Below are positions 38,201 to 49,000 of a stretch of DNA of 64,000 nt, piece by piece; within the stretch, counting starts at the first letter, position 1; each line of letters opens with the position of its first letter. Source of the DNA: Notospermus geniculatus (taxonomy: Eukaryota; Nemertea; Pilidiophora; Heteronemertea; Lineidae); contig NMRB01000001.1 in the NCBI GenBank assembly GCA_002633025.1, positions 1,010,210 to 1,074,209 of the forward strand, in the 5' to 3' direction. Under the pieces are notes generated by a model, which saw only the letters and a program-made list of their open reading frames with translations, was not told the DNA's origin and ran no database searches. The position numbers were made by a program, and so were the translations under genes.

Positions 38201-41200
38201 ACTTGTGATTCCGTACACTTTTAGGATGCATTCATTCACTTGGAGTGATGTTATGTTTGAAGTGTGAAGTATTTGACTAGTTTGAAGCAGAAGATGTGAA
38301 TATTTTGATGGGGATTTTCTGATGAATGGTTTGAATGGCACGAGATAGGATGTGAATAAAAGGTTTTATCACACGATTTTACGACAGATTTTATCGTATG
38401 TCTTGCAGTGACTTATATTTTTATCGGAACTTTTTGTTGGTGAATTTATAAATTGGAATGAAATGTCGCTTATTTCGGATTTGTCAGTGGAGGGCAGCAG
38501 TCAGCCAGTGGCATTTGTGATACAAGAATATCATTTTCTATCTCAATGAAATTTTAATAGCCCCCCCCCCCTCCATTGAATTGTTTGCAAGAACAATCAC
38601 AAAAATATCAGATAGGGTTTCCTTTTGTGGTCATATTGGTATTGTTTCTGATGATCACTCAAAACGGAGTTGTCATACTTTATTTTCAAACAAACGTTAC
38701 AGCAAATCCATCGGCTGTGAAATCCTTTATTAAATCATGCGGTTGAACACATCATTGGTTATGCACGCAGATTAAAAGGGGATGTTTTTAAACATCCACA
38801 TCTTGTGGTGATCATCCTTTATTCATGTGCACTCATGGTGCAGTGATGAAATTAGGTTGAAAAATTAATGGTCCATAATGCAGCCGGTTAGGGAAGTCTA
38901 CAGTCATTTTGACCGGCTTGTCCCCCTTTCCTAACTTTGTGTTAAACTGCACTGAAAACGCCCCTCAAATCAACATTCTCTCGTTAAACATTTTCAACCA
39001 CCGGCCATGAAAAGACCAGAGTGCGTAATTTATCATGGTGGATGACTGCGCTCCTCGTCCATAAAAGCGGTTACCAGTCAACGAACCAGCGCCAGACGTC
39101 AGGTTGACAGGTTCGTGTAGGCCCGTGATTGATGAGTTGCCTCAGGCTCAGCGAGTGCTTCGTCAATGATGCTCTTAAGAAGTTTCCTTTCGTCTATGAC
39201 TATAATATCTGGCGAGCCCACATCATTGCAAAAATACGTCCGTGCTCGTGCATCTTCTTTCTCAAATCCACGCAGCTAGAACCCAACCTCTTTCGTTTAT
39301 GGCGGCCCACCTTATGGAAATTTTCTATCAGAGAATTGCTCTTCAACAAAAATAGGTAATTTCAAGCTGGTAATTTGCTTCTCGTTACGAAGAACTCACC
39401 TTACCAAACTTGATGTACCATTTGTTTTCAGTGACATGGTGAACAGGTACACTCCTGATGGCCGCCGGCAAATTTAGATCTGTTCCTGCATTTTAAACCC
39501 TTCATTTGGGCTGTCACTGGTGTCACATCCCTCGATCTGAACCTTCTTAGGTCATGTAGCCGTCCTTGTAAAGGTCACTGTACAATACCATCATCCGTGT
39601 TCTTTGTCCTGTGGGTTCCATGATATTTTGATGTTGTTATTGTTGATGCTATAAAGGATGATGTTTTGCTGTCTGATCACTAAATGATGGCCCAGGCTCA
39701 CAATAAACTGCTCCCAGCCACTTAATCTACGAACTTCATGCAACTGCATTTTTGGGTCCGTCTCCACTTTGTCCCTTATGCTTGGTGTAATAACTGTCAA
39801 AATTTTCAGGATGGGTTGAACCACAGGCTGTTGTGTCTGTTTATAGGATGTGATGACTTCAAAATTTGGCGACAATTCTTTTTGAAATGATGACTGAAGA
39901 TTACAAAAAAGTGATGGGATGGCACTGATTATGACACAATTTAGTAGCAACAACAGAACTAAAATGGAAAAAAATAGATCATGTATAATCAGTCACCTTG
40001 TATTCTTGACCCCCTTCTGTTATTGTGACTTACTGCATGGAAGAGTAGGTATTTTAGCCACAAGTGTAACGACGGCCTCCCACCGTCTGTGAGGTACAGG
40101 GAAATAATGACCTCGTCATTGACAAGGTAACAAGGTTTTCAACTTGTCAAGTATTGCCTAACCTCAGTTCTGGAGATTGGGCCACCGAGTGCGGACCTTA
40201 TTTGATCCCACTTGATCAAATTTTTAATCAGAACAATTTCAACGATGGTATATGGCAGTTCCCTTTTAGGTCATGTTTATGGTGTTTTAACTTGTCAAGT
40301 TGAGAATAATCCTCAAAAAACACTTACGTGATCCAGTGATTTGATTATGTGAGTTTCCCACCACCCTCTGCCTCAATAGATTAAAAAACAAAAATGTTGA
40401 ACCTCGAAGTTTGTGTAGATTCTTGAAGAAATCCCATGAAGAAATTTCCATCTAATATTTCTTCATAAAGTTAATGGTTTGAAGAGAATCCTTGGCAAAA
40501 CCCATCAGCTGCTGAGGGCAAGTGTTCAGTAAAAGAAATGAAAAAATTAGGGAAAAGAAAACGTTTCAGCCATCCACATTTGTCTTCCAGTTCATACCCT
40601 GAGGTTACAAAAGTCACTTCAAATTGATTGCCAAATTCTTAGCTCGTGGCACAGTTTTTCGTCCAGTGCCTAGCTTGATACCTTACGTCTATATCATGGC
40701 AACTCTGTACAAAAAAATTGTCAGAAAATGAGCCCATATATCATGCTGGTATCATAATCTCTGCGAAAGTGGTACATCACGTTACTTTTGCACATTAACG
40801 GTTGATTAGACAGCATGGAGGAAGATGACCGAGGAACTTCTGCAAACATTGAATAAATGAGAAGCTTCATTTGATCGAAACAATTATTTGATTGGTTTTT
40901 GAGGAATTATTGAATTTGCGAGGTGTGACCAGGAGCAAAAAATATCTTGTGGTGTGAAGTTGTAAAATGCATTTGTTACACACGCAGACAGTCGTTTTGA
41001 GTATATTGTATTGTAAGCTATTTTGTTCGTGCTTATTACCAAATTTTCACTTTGAATTCTTAAGAGACGATTTGAATATTATTTTGTTCCCTGTTATTCA
41101 GGTATAATTGTGTTGGTTCGTCCATTTTGCGTTGGTGATTGCTTTTGAATTTTTCACGAACATCTGTTAATAGACACGTCCAAGTCAAAACTCGGACATT

Positions 41201-42193
41201 TAAAAAGTTTTAGCTAGAGGATTCTTTTACCAGCGAATGACTGTGCATCTAGTTACCAGTTGGTAAGAAAAAACCTGGTTAATTGGGCAAAGTTACTCGT
41301 ACACAATGCTTCACCAACTGGCCACATATTGTCATTCTTAGTTTTGTAAATAAATCAGGCACGACTATTGTGCGTCAGCTCCTGTCATCATGCGCGTAGT
41401 TTGCGGCACATCATTGCTACCTGCTCTGGGAGCACCTAAGGATTGTCTTAAGGGGGACACATGCGATCTGTGATGATCTGTTGTGATAAAATCCGAACAA
41501 TAACCGACGACCATTACATTGTCATTTTTTCAATATAAATCATATGATCGTAGCATTTGAAATGGTTTTAATGAATCTTGAATTGGCTGTGTGTGCGATT
41601 AGTCCATGTTCGTTCAAGTCGGAAGAGAGGAACAGATGGAGAGAGTTTGAGACATAAGAGATGGGTTCATCGCCGCATCTTTTCTACCCAGAGGGGTACA
41701 TCTAAAATGAGTGAGATGACAAGGAGGTTCGGCGCTTCCCGCGTGGACAGAATGCCCGTCATACCTGAATAATGACTCCATAGAATTATTCAAATGGGAT
41801 TTAAATGAGACGTCTGCCTCCTTGTTAAATCTTGTTATAATTTACATATAAATTTCATGCTTTGGTATTGTGAACCGGTTATAAGGCTAGGAAGGATTAG
41901 AAATGTTGTTCATGAGGCCAGATCTCAGAGAAGAAAAGGGAATGTGATGGACGGCACGGGCATGTTCACCAATACATCGACATTATGTCAAAGGGAAAAA
42001 CTTTCCCTTTTGGGTCAACACTTAATGAAGGAAAAGGGGTTGAAACGCTTGTTGTTCGGAAGAGAAAATAATCGTAAAATTACATGTTGTTTTATTTTTG
42101 CAGGAGTTTGAGATTGACCCTGAGAGTGACACAGACCAAGTAGATGATCTTCTTGCTGCATGTGTGCGGCAAGCCATGCAACAACAGGAGTGA
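3262..42193 (+). CDS. MORC2: MORC2, MORC family CW-type zinc finger ATPase (27 coding exons)
   Basis: MORC2 is a nuclear GHKL-type ATPase that compacts chromatin and, in vertebrates, works with the HUSH complex in silencing. Splicing 27 exons by GT-AG sites with matching phases gives 3006 nt and 1001 residues, against 1032 in human. Domain order: GHKL ATPase (Glu32, Asn36 in [20 protein letters not shown] at 65-72; YGNGLKS at 97-103), S5/transducer region with a charged coiled-coil insertion (about 280-370), CW zinc finger (Cys504, 507, 530, 541; Trp510, 528), a Ser/Pro/Lys-rich linker with an acidic EEEEEEE run, a chromo-like domain (about 774-830) and a C-terminal coiled coil (889 on). The start [20 protein letters not shown] matches the family N-terminus. 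Exons 23-26 occur twice in this assembly and must be counted once; using both breaks the frame. Exons are given in the block entries. Confidence 0.95.
5267..7862. other. MORC2 intron 8, no gene seen
   Basis: This is 2.6 kb of AT-rich intron between the exon 8 donor and the exon 9 acceptor (ATATTCAG). The short open frames here have no recognisable domains and no splice context. I see no confident transposon or RNA gene. Confidence 0.7.
7863..9640 (+). CDS. MORC2: MORC2 exons 9-14 (transducer and coiled-coil insertion)
   Basis: Coding exons: 7863-8071, 8312-8391, 8607-8692, 8860-9000, 9222-9401 and 9537-9640. Exon 9 begins [11 protein letters not shown] and carries [19 protein letters not shown], leading into a highly charged Lys/Glu/Ala coiled coil through exons 10-11. 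This coiled coil interrupts the S5-type transducer fold, as in vertebrate MORC2. Exon 12 resumes the fold ([28 protein letters not shown]). Exon 13 has the strongly conserved [20 protein letters not shown] and [19 protein letters not shown]. Exon 14 ends with the first zinc-binding Cys of the CW finger. Confidence 0.93.
9641..10465. other. MORC2 intron 14, with a probable repeat fragment
   Basis: This 825-base intron contains a stretch around 9985-10260 (CAGTGTTTCTGCC near its start, a GGGGGG...CCCCCC pair and A-rich tracts) that looks like a dispersed repeat. The reverse complement of the same starter string occurs in ERAL1 intron 8 (about 60944-60957), which supports a dispersed family. No gene is seen. 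Confidence 0.45.
10466..12428 (+). CDS. MORC2: MORC2 exons 15-21 (CW zinc finger and disordered linker)
   Basis: Coding exons: 10466-10665, 10848-10952, 11159-11344, 11579-11659, 11841-11975, 12110-12203 and 12386-12428. Exon 15 completes the CW finger: Cys-x2-Cys with the invariant Trp in CLKWRILPF, then DEWECSM and the last Cys. CW fingers usually read histone H3 tails; whether this one binds methyl-lysine cannot be told by eye. Exon 16 is a short Glu/Gln/Lys coiled coil. Exons 17-19 are Ser/Thr/Pro/Lys-rich with probable nuclear localisation clusters ([18 protein letters not shown]). Exon 20 has a seven-Glu run. Exon 21 starts the chromo-like domain ([11 protein letters not shown]). Confidence 0.9.
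12886..14484. repeat. First copy of a 1.6 kb duplicated intronic segment
   Basis: Nearly identical to 14486-16081 over its whole length, with scattered SNPs and one-to-few-base indels. It ends at the single N at 14485, and its last bases (GAATGAGGATTG) recur at the end of the second copy, where normal sequence continues. The simplest reading is two overlapping contigs, probably different haplotypes, joined end to end. Confidence 0.9.
14486..16081. repeat. Second copy of the 1.6 kb duplicated intronic segment
   Basis: Begins GGGGAAGCACTGTGG directly after the single N, matching position 12886. It differs from the first copy by substitutions and small indels, such as an extra ATG near 14714. 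There are no terminal inverted repeats or target-site duplications, so a transposon explanation is unlikely. Confidence 0.9.
17571..17660 (+). CDS. MORC2: MORC2 exon 22 (chromo-like domain core)
   Basis: This 90-base exon lies between TTTTTAG and GTGAGT. With flanking phase bases it encodes [20 protein letters not shown], then a Lys/Asp-rich loop to DKYDKW. It aligns with the WYTGRV...WKVKFD stretch of vertebrate MORC2, a Tudor/chromo-like beta barrel. Introns on both sides are very long as assembled. Confidence 0.9.
17661..25239. other. MORC2 intron 22 (7.6 kb), no gene seen
   Basis: This is AT-rich non-coding sequence. The last 4 kb (from 21242) is the left copy of the duplicated block. 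Small structures include a hairpin at 20262-20287 (arms TATGGGGATGTT and its complement) and a perfect 24-base palindrome at 21967-21990. Short open frames here lack splice context or domain features. Confidence 0.7.
21967..21990. repeat. Perfect 24 bp palindrome, ACCAAAAATAGA family
   Basis: ACCAAAAATAGA followed directly by its reverse complement TCTATTTTTGGT. The allelic position in the right copy (about 29300-29320) has a different AT-rich stretch without the palindrome. Confidence 0.9.
25240..27171 (+). CDS. MORC2: MORC2 exons 23-26, left copy
   Basis: Coding exons: 25240-25288, 25472-25641, 25774-25906 and 27055-27171. Exon 23 ([16 protein letters not shown]) closes the chromo-like domain. 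Exon 24 is an Ala/Ser/Thr/Glu-rich linker. Exon 25 starts with [13 protein letters not shown], the conserved block before the C-terminal coiled coil, and contains [20 protein letters not shown]. Exon 26 is a Lys/Gln/Ala-rich coiled coil. The set begins in phase 2 and ends in phase 0, so the two copies cannot both be spliced in series without a frameshift. Confidence 0.9.
26897..27010. repeat. Degenerate ~15 bp tandem repeat in MORC2 intron 25, left copy
   Basis: About seven imperfect units around GGAAGTAGGCAAAAT run up to some 45 bases before the exon 26 acceptor. The same array is at about 34481-34594 in the right copy. Confidence 0.7.
27518..28501. other. Assembly gap (984 N)
   Basis: A run of N between the two copies of the duplicated block. 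Open frames that appear to cross it are artefacts of N translation. Confidence 1.
31125..31245. mobile_element. 121 bp MITE, present only in one haplotype copy
   Basis: Flanked by a perfect 7 bp direct repeat CCCCTGG (31118-31124 and 31246-31252). The corresponding site in the left copy (near 23677) has a single CCCCTGG and no element. The ends are inverted repeats: CCACCACGAAACT...GATAGCACTA on the left against the complement of TAGTGCTATCATAGTTTCGTGG on the right. There is no coding capacity. The empty allele makes this a confident insertion; the superfamily is undecided, because a 7 bp duplication could be an eroded 8 bp hAT site. Confidence 0.9.
32824..34755 (+). CDS. MORC2: MORC2 exons 23-26, right (alternative) copy
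   Basis: Coding exons: 32824-32872, 33056-33225, 33357-33489 and 34639-34755. Lengths and splice sites equal those of the left copy. Substitutions are silent where checked (GAT/GAC in exon 24, CCG/CCA in exon 25, AAC/AAT in exon 26). The right copy is contiguous with exon 27; the left copy is contiguous with exon 22. The gene should contain one set. Confidence 0.9.
34481..34594. repeat. Degenerate ~15 bp tandem repeat in MORC2 intron 25, right copy
   Basis: Same array as at 26897-27010, with a few substitutions (GTAGGCGCAAT here, GTAGGCGTAAT there). Confidence 0.7.
35119..42103. other. MORC2 intron 26 (7.3 kb from 34756), no gene seen
   Basis: A long AT-rich intron between the exon 26 donor GTGAGT and the exon 27 acceptor TTTTTGCAG. 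Open frames up to 120 codons (for example on the minus strand at 39591-39953) have no domain signature. A poly-C tract lies near 38563-38572. No transposon ORF or RNA gene was recognised. Confidence 0.7.
42104..42193 (+). CDS. MORC2: MORC2 exon 27 (C-terminus and stop)
   Basis: Encodes [20 protein letters not shown] and ends QAMQQQE followed by TGA. It corresponds to the acidic, helical C-terminal tail of MORC2 (vertebrate form: DINTDDELDAYIEDLI). Phase 0 from exon 26. Confidence 0.88.
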   Translation, partial: EFEIDPESDTDQVDDLLAACVRQAMQQQE

Positions 42194-42783
42194 GCTCACC
42201 GACCATCTCAAGATTGGAACCTGAAAAACCTATTACATGATGCTATGAATAGCATCCTGAATTTGTAGATATTTCGCTGGCCAGGTCTCATCATCCACTT
42301 TCCTGTTGATGTTTAGAGATTGTAAAGAAAAAATGAGCTATTTTTGTATATTTTTACCTAATACAAATGAAGATTTGTCACCAGTTCAGAAATTGAAGTC
42401 GAGGTCTGAATCCACTGTTGACGAAGTTTTCCACATTATGGTAACCCGATTTCACAACTTTATGTGCTGTGTCTAAAAAGTATGACAAATCTATTTCAGC
42501 CTCTGTTGGGCCTCTGTATGCCAGAGATCAGTAAAACACCTCTGAAATCATGTTGGTCTGCATTTGATTCTTCCTGTACAGATTTTCTCTCTCATTTTGG
42601 AGTCGAAATATTTGGAAATTTTTTAAACTGTGCCTACATAAATAACCAGATGCTACAACTGGAGATAGCACAAAATATAATGAGGGGGGATTTGGGTTTA
42701 GTTTTAGTTTTAGGAAGTGACCATTGCTGATATATTCAGTTATGAGTTACTAACCTATAGGGCCTGTTGGGAAAAAGAAGCCA

Positions 42784-42996
42784 GGGGCCTGTTTCATAAA
42801 GTGACTTTTAGCTAATGGTACCTTTAACTAAATGGAAAATGCATTGAGTTAATGGTACCATTAGCTTAGCTTAAAGTCATGAAACAGGCCCCAGTTTCAT
42901 AAAGTGACTTTAAGCTAATGGTACCTTTAACCAAATGGAAACTGCATTGAAGTTAATGGTACCATAAGCTTAAAGTCACTTTATGAAACAGGGCCC
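42784..42996. repeat. Two adjacent palindromic repeats (GTTTCATAAAGTGACTTT family)
   Basis: Two copies, about 42784-42892 and 42893-42996, each beginning GTTTCATAAAGTGACTTT, running through AATGGTACC and back to its own reverse complement (AAAGTCACTTTATGAAAC in the second copy). GTTTCATAAAGTGACTT-like strings are a common fold-back element in marine invertebrate genomes; a related TCACTTTATGAAACATGG lies at 53361-53378. Confidence 0.85.
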
Positions 42997-43453
42997 AGAT
43001 CAGTTTTTTTTGTGGCTGCATAATGACGTCAAGATTAATCGTGGTGAATTTTTTTTTAAATACGGAGCATGAATCCTGTAAATAATGATGTAATCAATAT
43101 TACAGAAATACATTTCTGATATTGAAGACGAGTCGAAGGACAAGACTTTTCTATGCCCATAACCATAGGAAGCTTTTATTATCTGTTGTACATGTCTGCT
43201 GTGAGACTTGTGTTTATGGTCTATTTTACATAGGGGTTAGTTGAACTAGCGTGACTTCTTTATCCATTGGATTTTGTGTCAAATATGTGTTCATAGATTC
43301 TCATTGCAAAGATAATAATGGTGTATATAATGAGAGTATAGATGCTCTGTTTTAACTTCTCTTGTGTATATGTACAAGAGAGGTGGCCATTGATACAAAC
43401 TCCTGCTGTAGCTGTACCCTGTACTACTGTTACCACATAAGGGAAATGGATAA

Positions 43454-43481
43454 TACCAAAAATAGATATCTACTTTTGGTA
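43454..43481. repeat. Palindrome, ACCAAAAATAGATA family
   Basis: TACCAAAAATAGATA overlapping TATCTACTTTTGGTA; one mismatch between arms. Located in the presumed MORC2 3' UTR. Confidence 0.8.
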
Positions 43482-44289
43482 ATAGACATTTCCTGCTACA
43501 GTCTCATCTTCCTGAAAGTACGTATCACTGTGGAGGCTGTTGTACAAGACTGGGGGACTGACAAAAATAACCTTTAGAATTTTACTGGTACCAAAATTGG
43601 CTGATAAGTTTTGTTTCTGTTTTGGTGTTTCCAGTTGTTGTTTGTTTCAAAACCATGCTCCCATCCACTTCTGATGCCTTGATCATTTTGGGGTGGAAGA
43701 CAGTTCAGTTTGGTCCCTTGTTTCCGTGTCGATCAGGCTGCAGGTCGGTATTATTCTAAACCCTATTCTATTTTAGTGTTCCATGTATCAAAGATAAACC
43801 AGATGTCTGTGTCTCCCTAGTTTGGTTCCTCATCACTCTTTATACACCATAAACACCACAGTATGTTTTAGTTAACCAAATTAAGGAGACATCAGACAAA
43901 CTGAGTGAGATAATCACTCTTCCAAGTAACTGAATGTAGTCTTGTCCCTGTTTTGTAGACATTTTGGCTTTTGTGAATTGAAAAAAAAATGTGGCCAACA
44001 TTTGTAATACCAGTTGCATTTTTAGTCAGTAAAATGTGAAAATTTTTAATTCAATGTTTCATTCATTTTCTTCTAACTCAGGAATTTTTGCAGTAGGATA
44101 AATTTTGCTGAGCAGAACTTCAGTGGACCGGTGTAATAACAGAAAATGCCTCCCATATCCCAGTGTCTGCTTTATTGTTTGGAGGACACGCAAAAACCTG
44201 TTTGAGTGTCTCCCCTGTTGTCACAACGCTCCTTATTCTGTCAATCTTCTGCTGTTGGGAGACATTGAAAGGGGGGGGGGGGGAATAAA

Positions 44290-46052
44290 AATATTAACCA
44301 CAGTGATGGTAGTATTCTATTAGGCTGCGTATCGTGGCAGGTTTTCTTGTTCCCTGTTCGCATGTGACCTTGTGATGCACCACAGAGAGAATGAACCATT
44401 GATTTGCTCAGTGACCGTTCCCATAGGGCACAAGGCCAGGTCTTATTGTCCTAATGGCTGAAAACCACAGAAGAAGGGAACATGCCACAAGCGAACAGTC
44501 TAAGGATATCCCGGATGGATATGCAGGCTTAGAGGGAAGGTTCTGTTGAAAGAATTAAAATGAGAGTGTTTATTGTAACAATATTCAATATTTACTACTG
44601 ACAAAAGTTTAAAAATGGATTATACAGCCCATATAGCCACATAGATTGTGAGTATCAGTATGAGATAAATGCCATGCATATTGACTTGATCGTGTCTGTC
44701 ACGGGACAAAATACAAGTACAAGTATTACAATGATTGAGACAAAAATTACAACAGATTGTAGCCCAATAGCATTCTTAACATCAAGACTGCTGAATACTA
44801 GAAAGTACCCTANAAAACTTTACGACAACGTTATTGTTCATACTACACATTAACCAGATTTTGCATTGCATTTTCGGTACAAAACTAAAGTTGTCGTTAT
44901 CGTTAACGTTTATCGTTTGATTTCGAAACCTCCCTATTCTCAGGACGTACACTACCGTGAATTTACTTGCTCGAAATTTTGGCTGGTGATATCTCCTATT
45001 CAATCAAAAGAATTATCCCGATCAACTACCTATTTCATAAAAATGTGGGCTAGGATATGTACAAGTTTTTGATGATAATTCTCGCCCAGCAGCCTTTATT
45101 GAATCGGAGAGGCATCTAAAATAATAAATGCAAAATATATTAACAGTAATACTTTTTTTCAATATTTACATACAATAATAGATCACTAAGCTACATCATA
45201 GCACCATCTTCTGATATTCAGTATAATTGTCTCCATATACATACAACCATAACGTTACTCGGATCTACACTCCATTAAATGGACAACCATGTTGAACGTG
45301 AGCTAACGACAGTGTACAAATTGTACCGGCGTAGCAGTAAAGAATATCTCCCTGTAAAAAGTGTCCGCTGGTATTGTTCCATGACGGATTAAGGTGCTTG
45401 GCTTTTGAAAATAATCGCCAGAGATTAGAATGTCACAATGTGATCTTTTGTTCCCGGGAGAGTTTTTCTGGGGACATTGTTTCCTGCCACACCTGGAATC
45501 GAATTTCAAATAGTGTCAACTTTTATCTGTTCCGAGGTCGGCTGACAACCCTGTCGAGTGTTTTCCATCTTAAAGTCTTCGTGAAGCCAAGTGGCCCAAA
45601 CACTTTACAATGATGTACATGTTCATCTTTGTGATCCATCATGACGTCAGTTCTCTCCAGTCGGAACGACACCCACTGAATGGCCCACCAGGCAGCTGGT
45701 CCTTCAGATACACCTGATTTACCCCAAGTGGGACGCATCTCCGCCAATGGGGTGAGAACGCCCTATGTTAACAGCGTACACTAAGGACCCGAATCTTGTT
45801 AACATTCGCGTGATCGTTTGGAATGGTACATTTACTTGTACCAATCGAAAGAGAACTTTAGAACGTCTTCAAAAAACGTGTTCAGTGCCATAGAGATCAT
45901 TTCAACTGCACGGCTTGATGTGGCCTGCTATGGCATGACACGGCCCGTTTAATAGGCACGTTTCGGAGCCACCATTTGGTGGCTTCCCATTCTTGGCGCC
46001 AAGTGCGATCAGTGTCTGTCGCATTCACGTGGCAGCAGCACAGACGAGACAG
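44290..46052. other. Intergenic between convergent MORC2 and T-box gene
   Basis: No gene seen. An imperfect inverted repeat may lie at about 44345-44505 (GTTCCCTGTTCGCATGTGACC versus GGGAACATGCCACAAGCGAACAG). A single-N join is at 44813. Confidence 0.5.
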
Positions 46053-46058
46053 TTTATT
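46053..46058 (-). terminator. AATAAA immediately after T-box stop codon
   Basis: TTTATT on the plus strand, so AATAAA on the minus strand directly following the stop. It is too close to the stop to be sure it is used; another candidate is TTTATT at 45095-45100. Confidence 0.2.
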
Positions 46059-49000
46059 CTACACCAGAGATCCTGCGAAATGTGAACTACTGATGTTCAT
46101 GACTGGATAATGTTGATTTGGCTGAACATAGGTGCACGATGAGAGCGATGAACCCTGTGAAGGATGCGACACTGATTGCAGACTGCCGTAAGTCGAGGCC
46201 GTGTTGACGTGTGTCGTCTGCGACATGGCGCAGGAGTTTTGGGCGGCTAGCTGACATGTTGGAAGTTTTAGGCTGGAACTGACGGGCTGCAGGAGACTAG
46301 CAGTTGTGGCTGACGGCAGGAAGCTGTTACTTGACATTCCACACGAATTCGAGGTACCGTGATGCGGATAGTAAACTTGATCGCTGCGGAGAGGGAAGCC
46401 AGAGCTCTGAAAGTAGTTGCAAGATGCTTGCGGCAAGTACTGGCATTGTGTTGAGATCTGCAGCGGCTGACCTGAAGTCGGCGGTCGTTTCAGCGGATGT
46501 GTGATCGATGTACTCGATTTTCCGATGACCTGACATGACGGCATGTCGTCGGCAGTGGTGAGGGGGGCAGGCTTGGGGCTCACTGTCGCTTCAGGATCAG
46601 AAGGAGTTTCGCTCTTGATGACTGCTTGCTCTGTTGTTCCTACGTTGCAAGTCGTCGATGTTATATGGCCGTCGATTTGGTCCTCGTCGTCTGACTTTAA
46701 TTTTTTCTTCTCTTGGTCTGCAATGAAAGAAAAACAATAGGCTACATCAGACAAAAGATAAAATAAGGCAGCAGGGAATGGCCGACTTCATGGGACAGAA
46801 TTATCGCCGGTGCGCTGCAAACTCCTCCGAAACAGCAATTCGCACCATGGTGGGAATCGCTTACAAGTATCCGCGGGTTTGGGTGTCCCGACACTATAGG
46901 CTCTTCAGCACAGCCGTGGACAGGNAACATAGGTGCACGATGAGAGCGATGAACCCTGTGAAGGATGCGACACTGATTGCAGACTGCCGTAAGTCGAGGC
47001 CGTGTTGACGTGTGTCGTCTGCGACATGGCGCAGGAGTTTTGGGCGGCTAGCTGACATGTTGGAAGTTTTAGGCTGGAACTGACGGGCTGCAGGAGACTA
47101 GCAGTTGTGGCTGACGGCAGGAAGCTGTTACTTGACATTCCACACGAATTCGAGGTACCGTGATGCGGATAGTAAACTTGATCGCTGCGGAGAGGGAAGC
47201 CAGAGCTCTGAAAGTAGTTGCAAGATGCTTGCGGCAAGTACTGGCATTGTGTTGAGATCTGCAGCGGCTGACCTGAAGTCGGCGGTCGTTTCAGCGGATG
47301 TGTGATCGATGTACTCGATTTTCCGATGACCTGACATGACGGCATGTCGTCGGCAGTGGTGAGGGGGGCAGGTTTGGGGCTCACTGTCGCTTCAGGATCA
47401 GAAGGAGTTTCGCTCTTGATGACTGCCTGCTCTGTTGTTCCTACGTTGCAAGTCGTCGATGTTATATGGCCGTCGATTTGGTCCTCGTCGTCTGACTTTA
47501 ATTTTTTCTTCTCTTGGTCTGCAATGAAAGAAAAACAATACATAAGACAAAAGATAAAATAAGGCAGCAGGGAATGGCCGACTTCATGGGACAGAATTAT
47601 CGCCGGTGCGCTGCAAACTCCTCCGCAGTGCCGTAATGCTCCATTTCGTAACTGGAACATCATAAAATGCGGAATGTGACGGCGGAGGAGTTGGGTGCGC
47701 TGGTGTCGGTGAAATAGTTTTGTCCCGCAGTAATGCTATGAGATTCCCCATATTCGCAGCAGCGGCTGGGTGACCGAGACTAGTGAAACAGCAATTCGCA
47801 CCATGGTGGGGATCGCTTATATCCGCGGGTTTGGGTGTCCCGACAGTAGGCTCTTCAGCACAGCCGTGGACAGGCGTTGTGAACGCACTCTATTATACCC
47901 CGACAATTTCCCAGTAAAACTGGCACCTGTTTCGGTCATGTTCAAAGTAAGATTTTGGAAGAATTTTGATCTGATATATGATAACAGGATTTTGTGCGGT
48001 CCGCGAGCACATGTTTAATTCTAGACTTTGACATAAGATTAGGTAGTTCCTCATAGCAAGCGAATTGTACCTTATCAGTTGACCATCTTGATTCTAGAGA
48101 ATAATCACTCTCAACAATGAACCATAAACGCCACCAAAAACATTCCCATCTGTCTCAGGCAGGTAGGCCTAGACAGACGGATTAACTTGGAACTAATTGC
48201 GCCCCATACAATGGCCTTCTTTGGCGTTTTATAGCTTTGAGTGCACCTTGCATGGTGTTACGGGGAGAAATCCCGGCCGGCAGATTTTACTGCATGGTAC
48301 ACGGGCCATCTGTCCAACTTGGGGTGTTTTCACTGCCTTAGAAATGGGCGGTGCCGTGATGCATATACGACGACTTCATAAACCAGAACCCGCAGGGCGG
48401 CAGGGGACAGTAATGGTGGTTAATTATTATGTCATAAATTGAGTGACCATTTTGCAGTAAGGACTGGCGGTTCGGTCCACCACACATGATATGCCGAATG
48501 AATCATTCCATGTTCAGCCGAAGTCCACATTTACTTTCTTTCCGGCCGGAAATGTTAAAATTTCAGGACGTCGCCGATGAAACTATCAATCCGATATACA
48601 CGTACTTATACGAATTTTCTTGTAGTCCAAGGAGGATATCTATCTACTCTTTGACATTAAACAGTCGTCGTAAGAATATTGAATTATTAATGAATAATGT
48701 CACCCAAAAGCCAAAAGAATACGACAGACATTGCCGCGCTTTTGTTGACATTTTATAGTCGGAGACAATGTCATCTTGATAAGGCAAACAAGAGACAGGC
48801 GGGACGCAGCAGTCCCGGAAATCAGCCGAGCGTGCACCATAACCAGCGCAGGTTCTCTCATGGTCGACATTTCGACTCCACGAAAACATTCTTAAAACTT
48901 CCGAACATATTTTTGGGGACATGGTGTCTCTTCGTCGTCCGTGGAGAACACCGGCAGGCGACGTTTTACATGCTCTGCAGCATTTGGAATCGTCGTCTTG

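Larger units (their letters stand above)
42194..44289 (+). other. Probable MORC2 3' UTR
   Basis: No coding signal. The first canonical AATAAA I find downstream of the stop is at 44284-44289, just after a poly-G run (about 44271-44282), so the end of the transcript is uncertain and may use a variant signal closer in. The stretch contains a double inverted repeat at 42784-42996 and an ATAGATATCTA-type palindrome at 43454-43481. Confidence 0.35.

Noticed and set aside
39591-39953. 120-codon minus-strand open frame in MORC2 intron 26
   Set aside because: No domain, signal or splice evidence; within chance expectation for a 7 kb intron.
46304-47562. Paired plus-strand open frames that look like a duplicated small gene
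   Set aside because: They are antisense shadows of the last T-box exon and its assembly duplicate.
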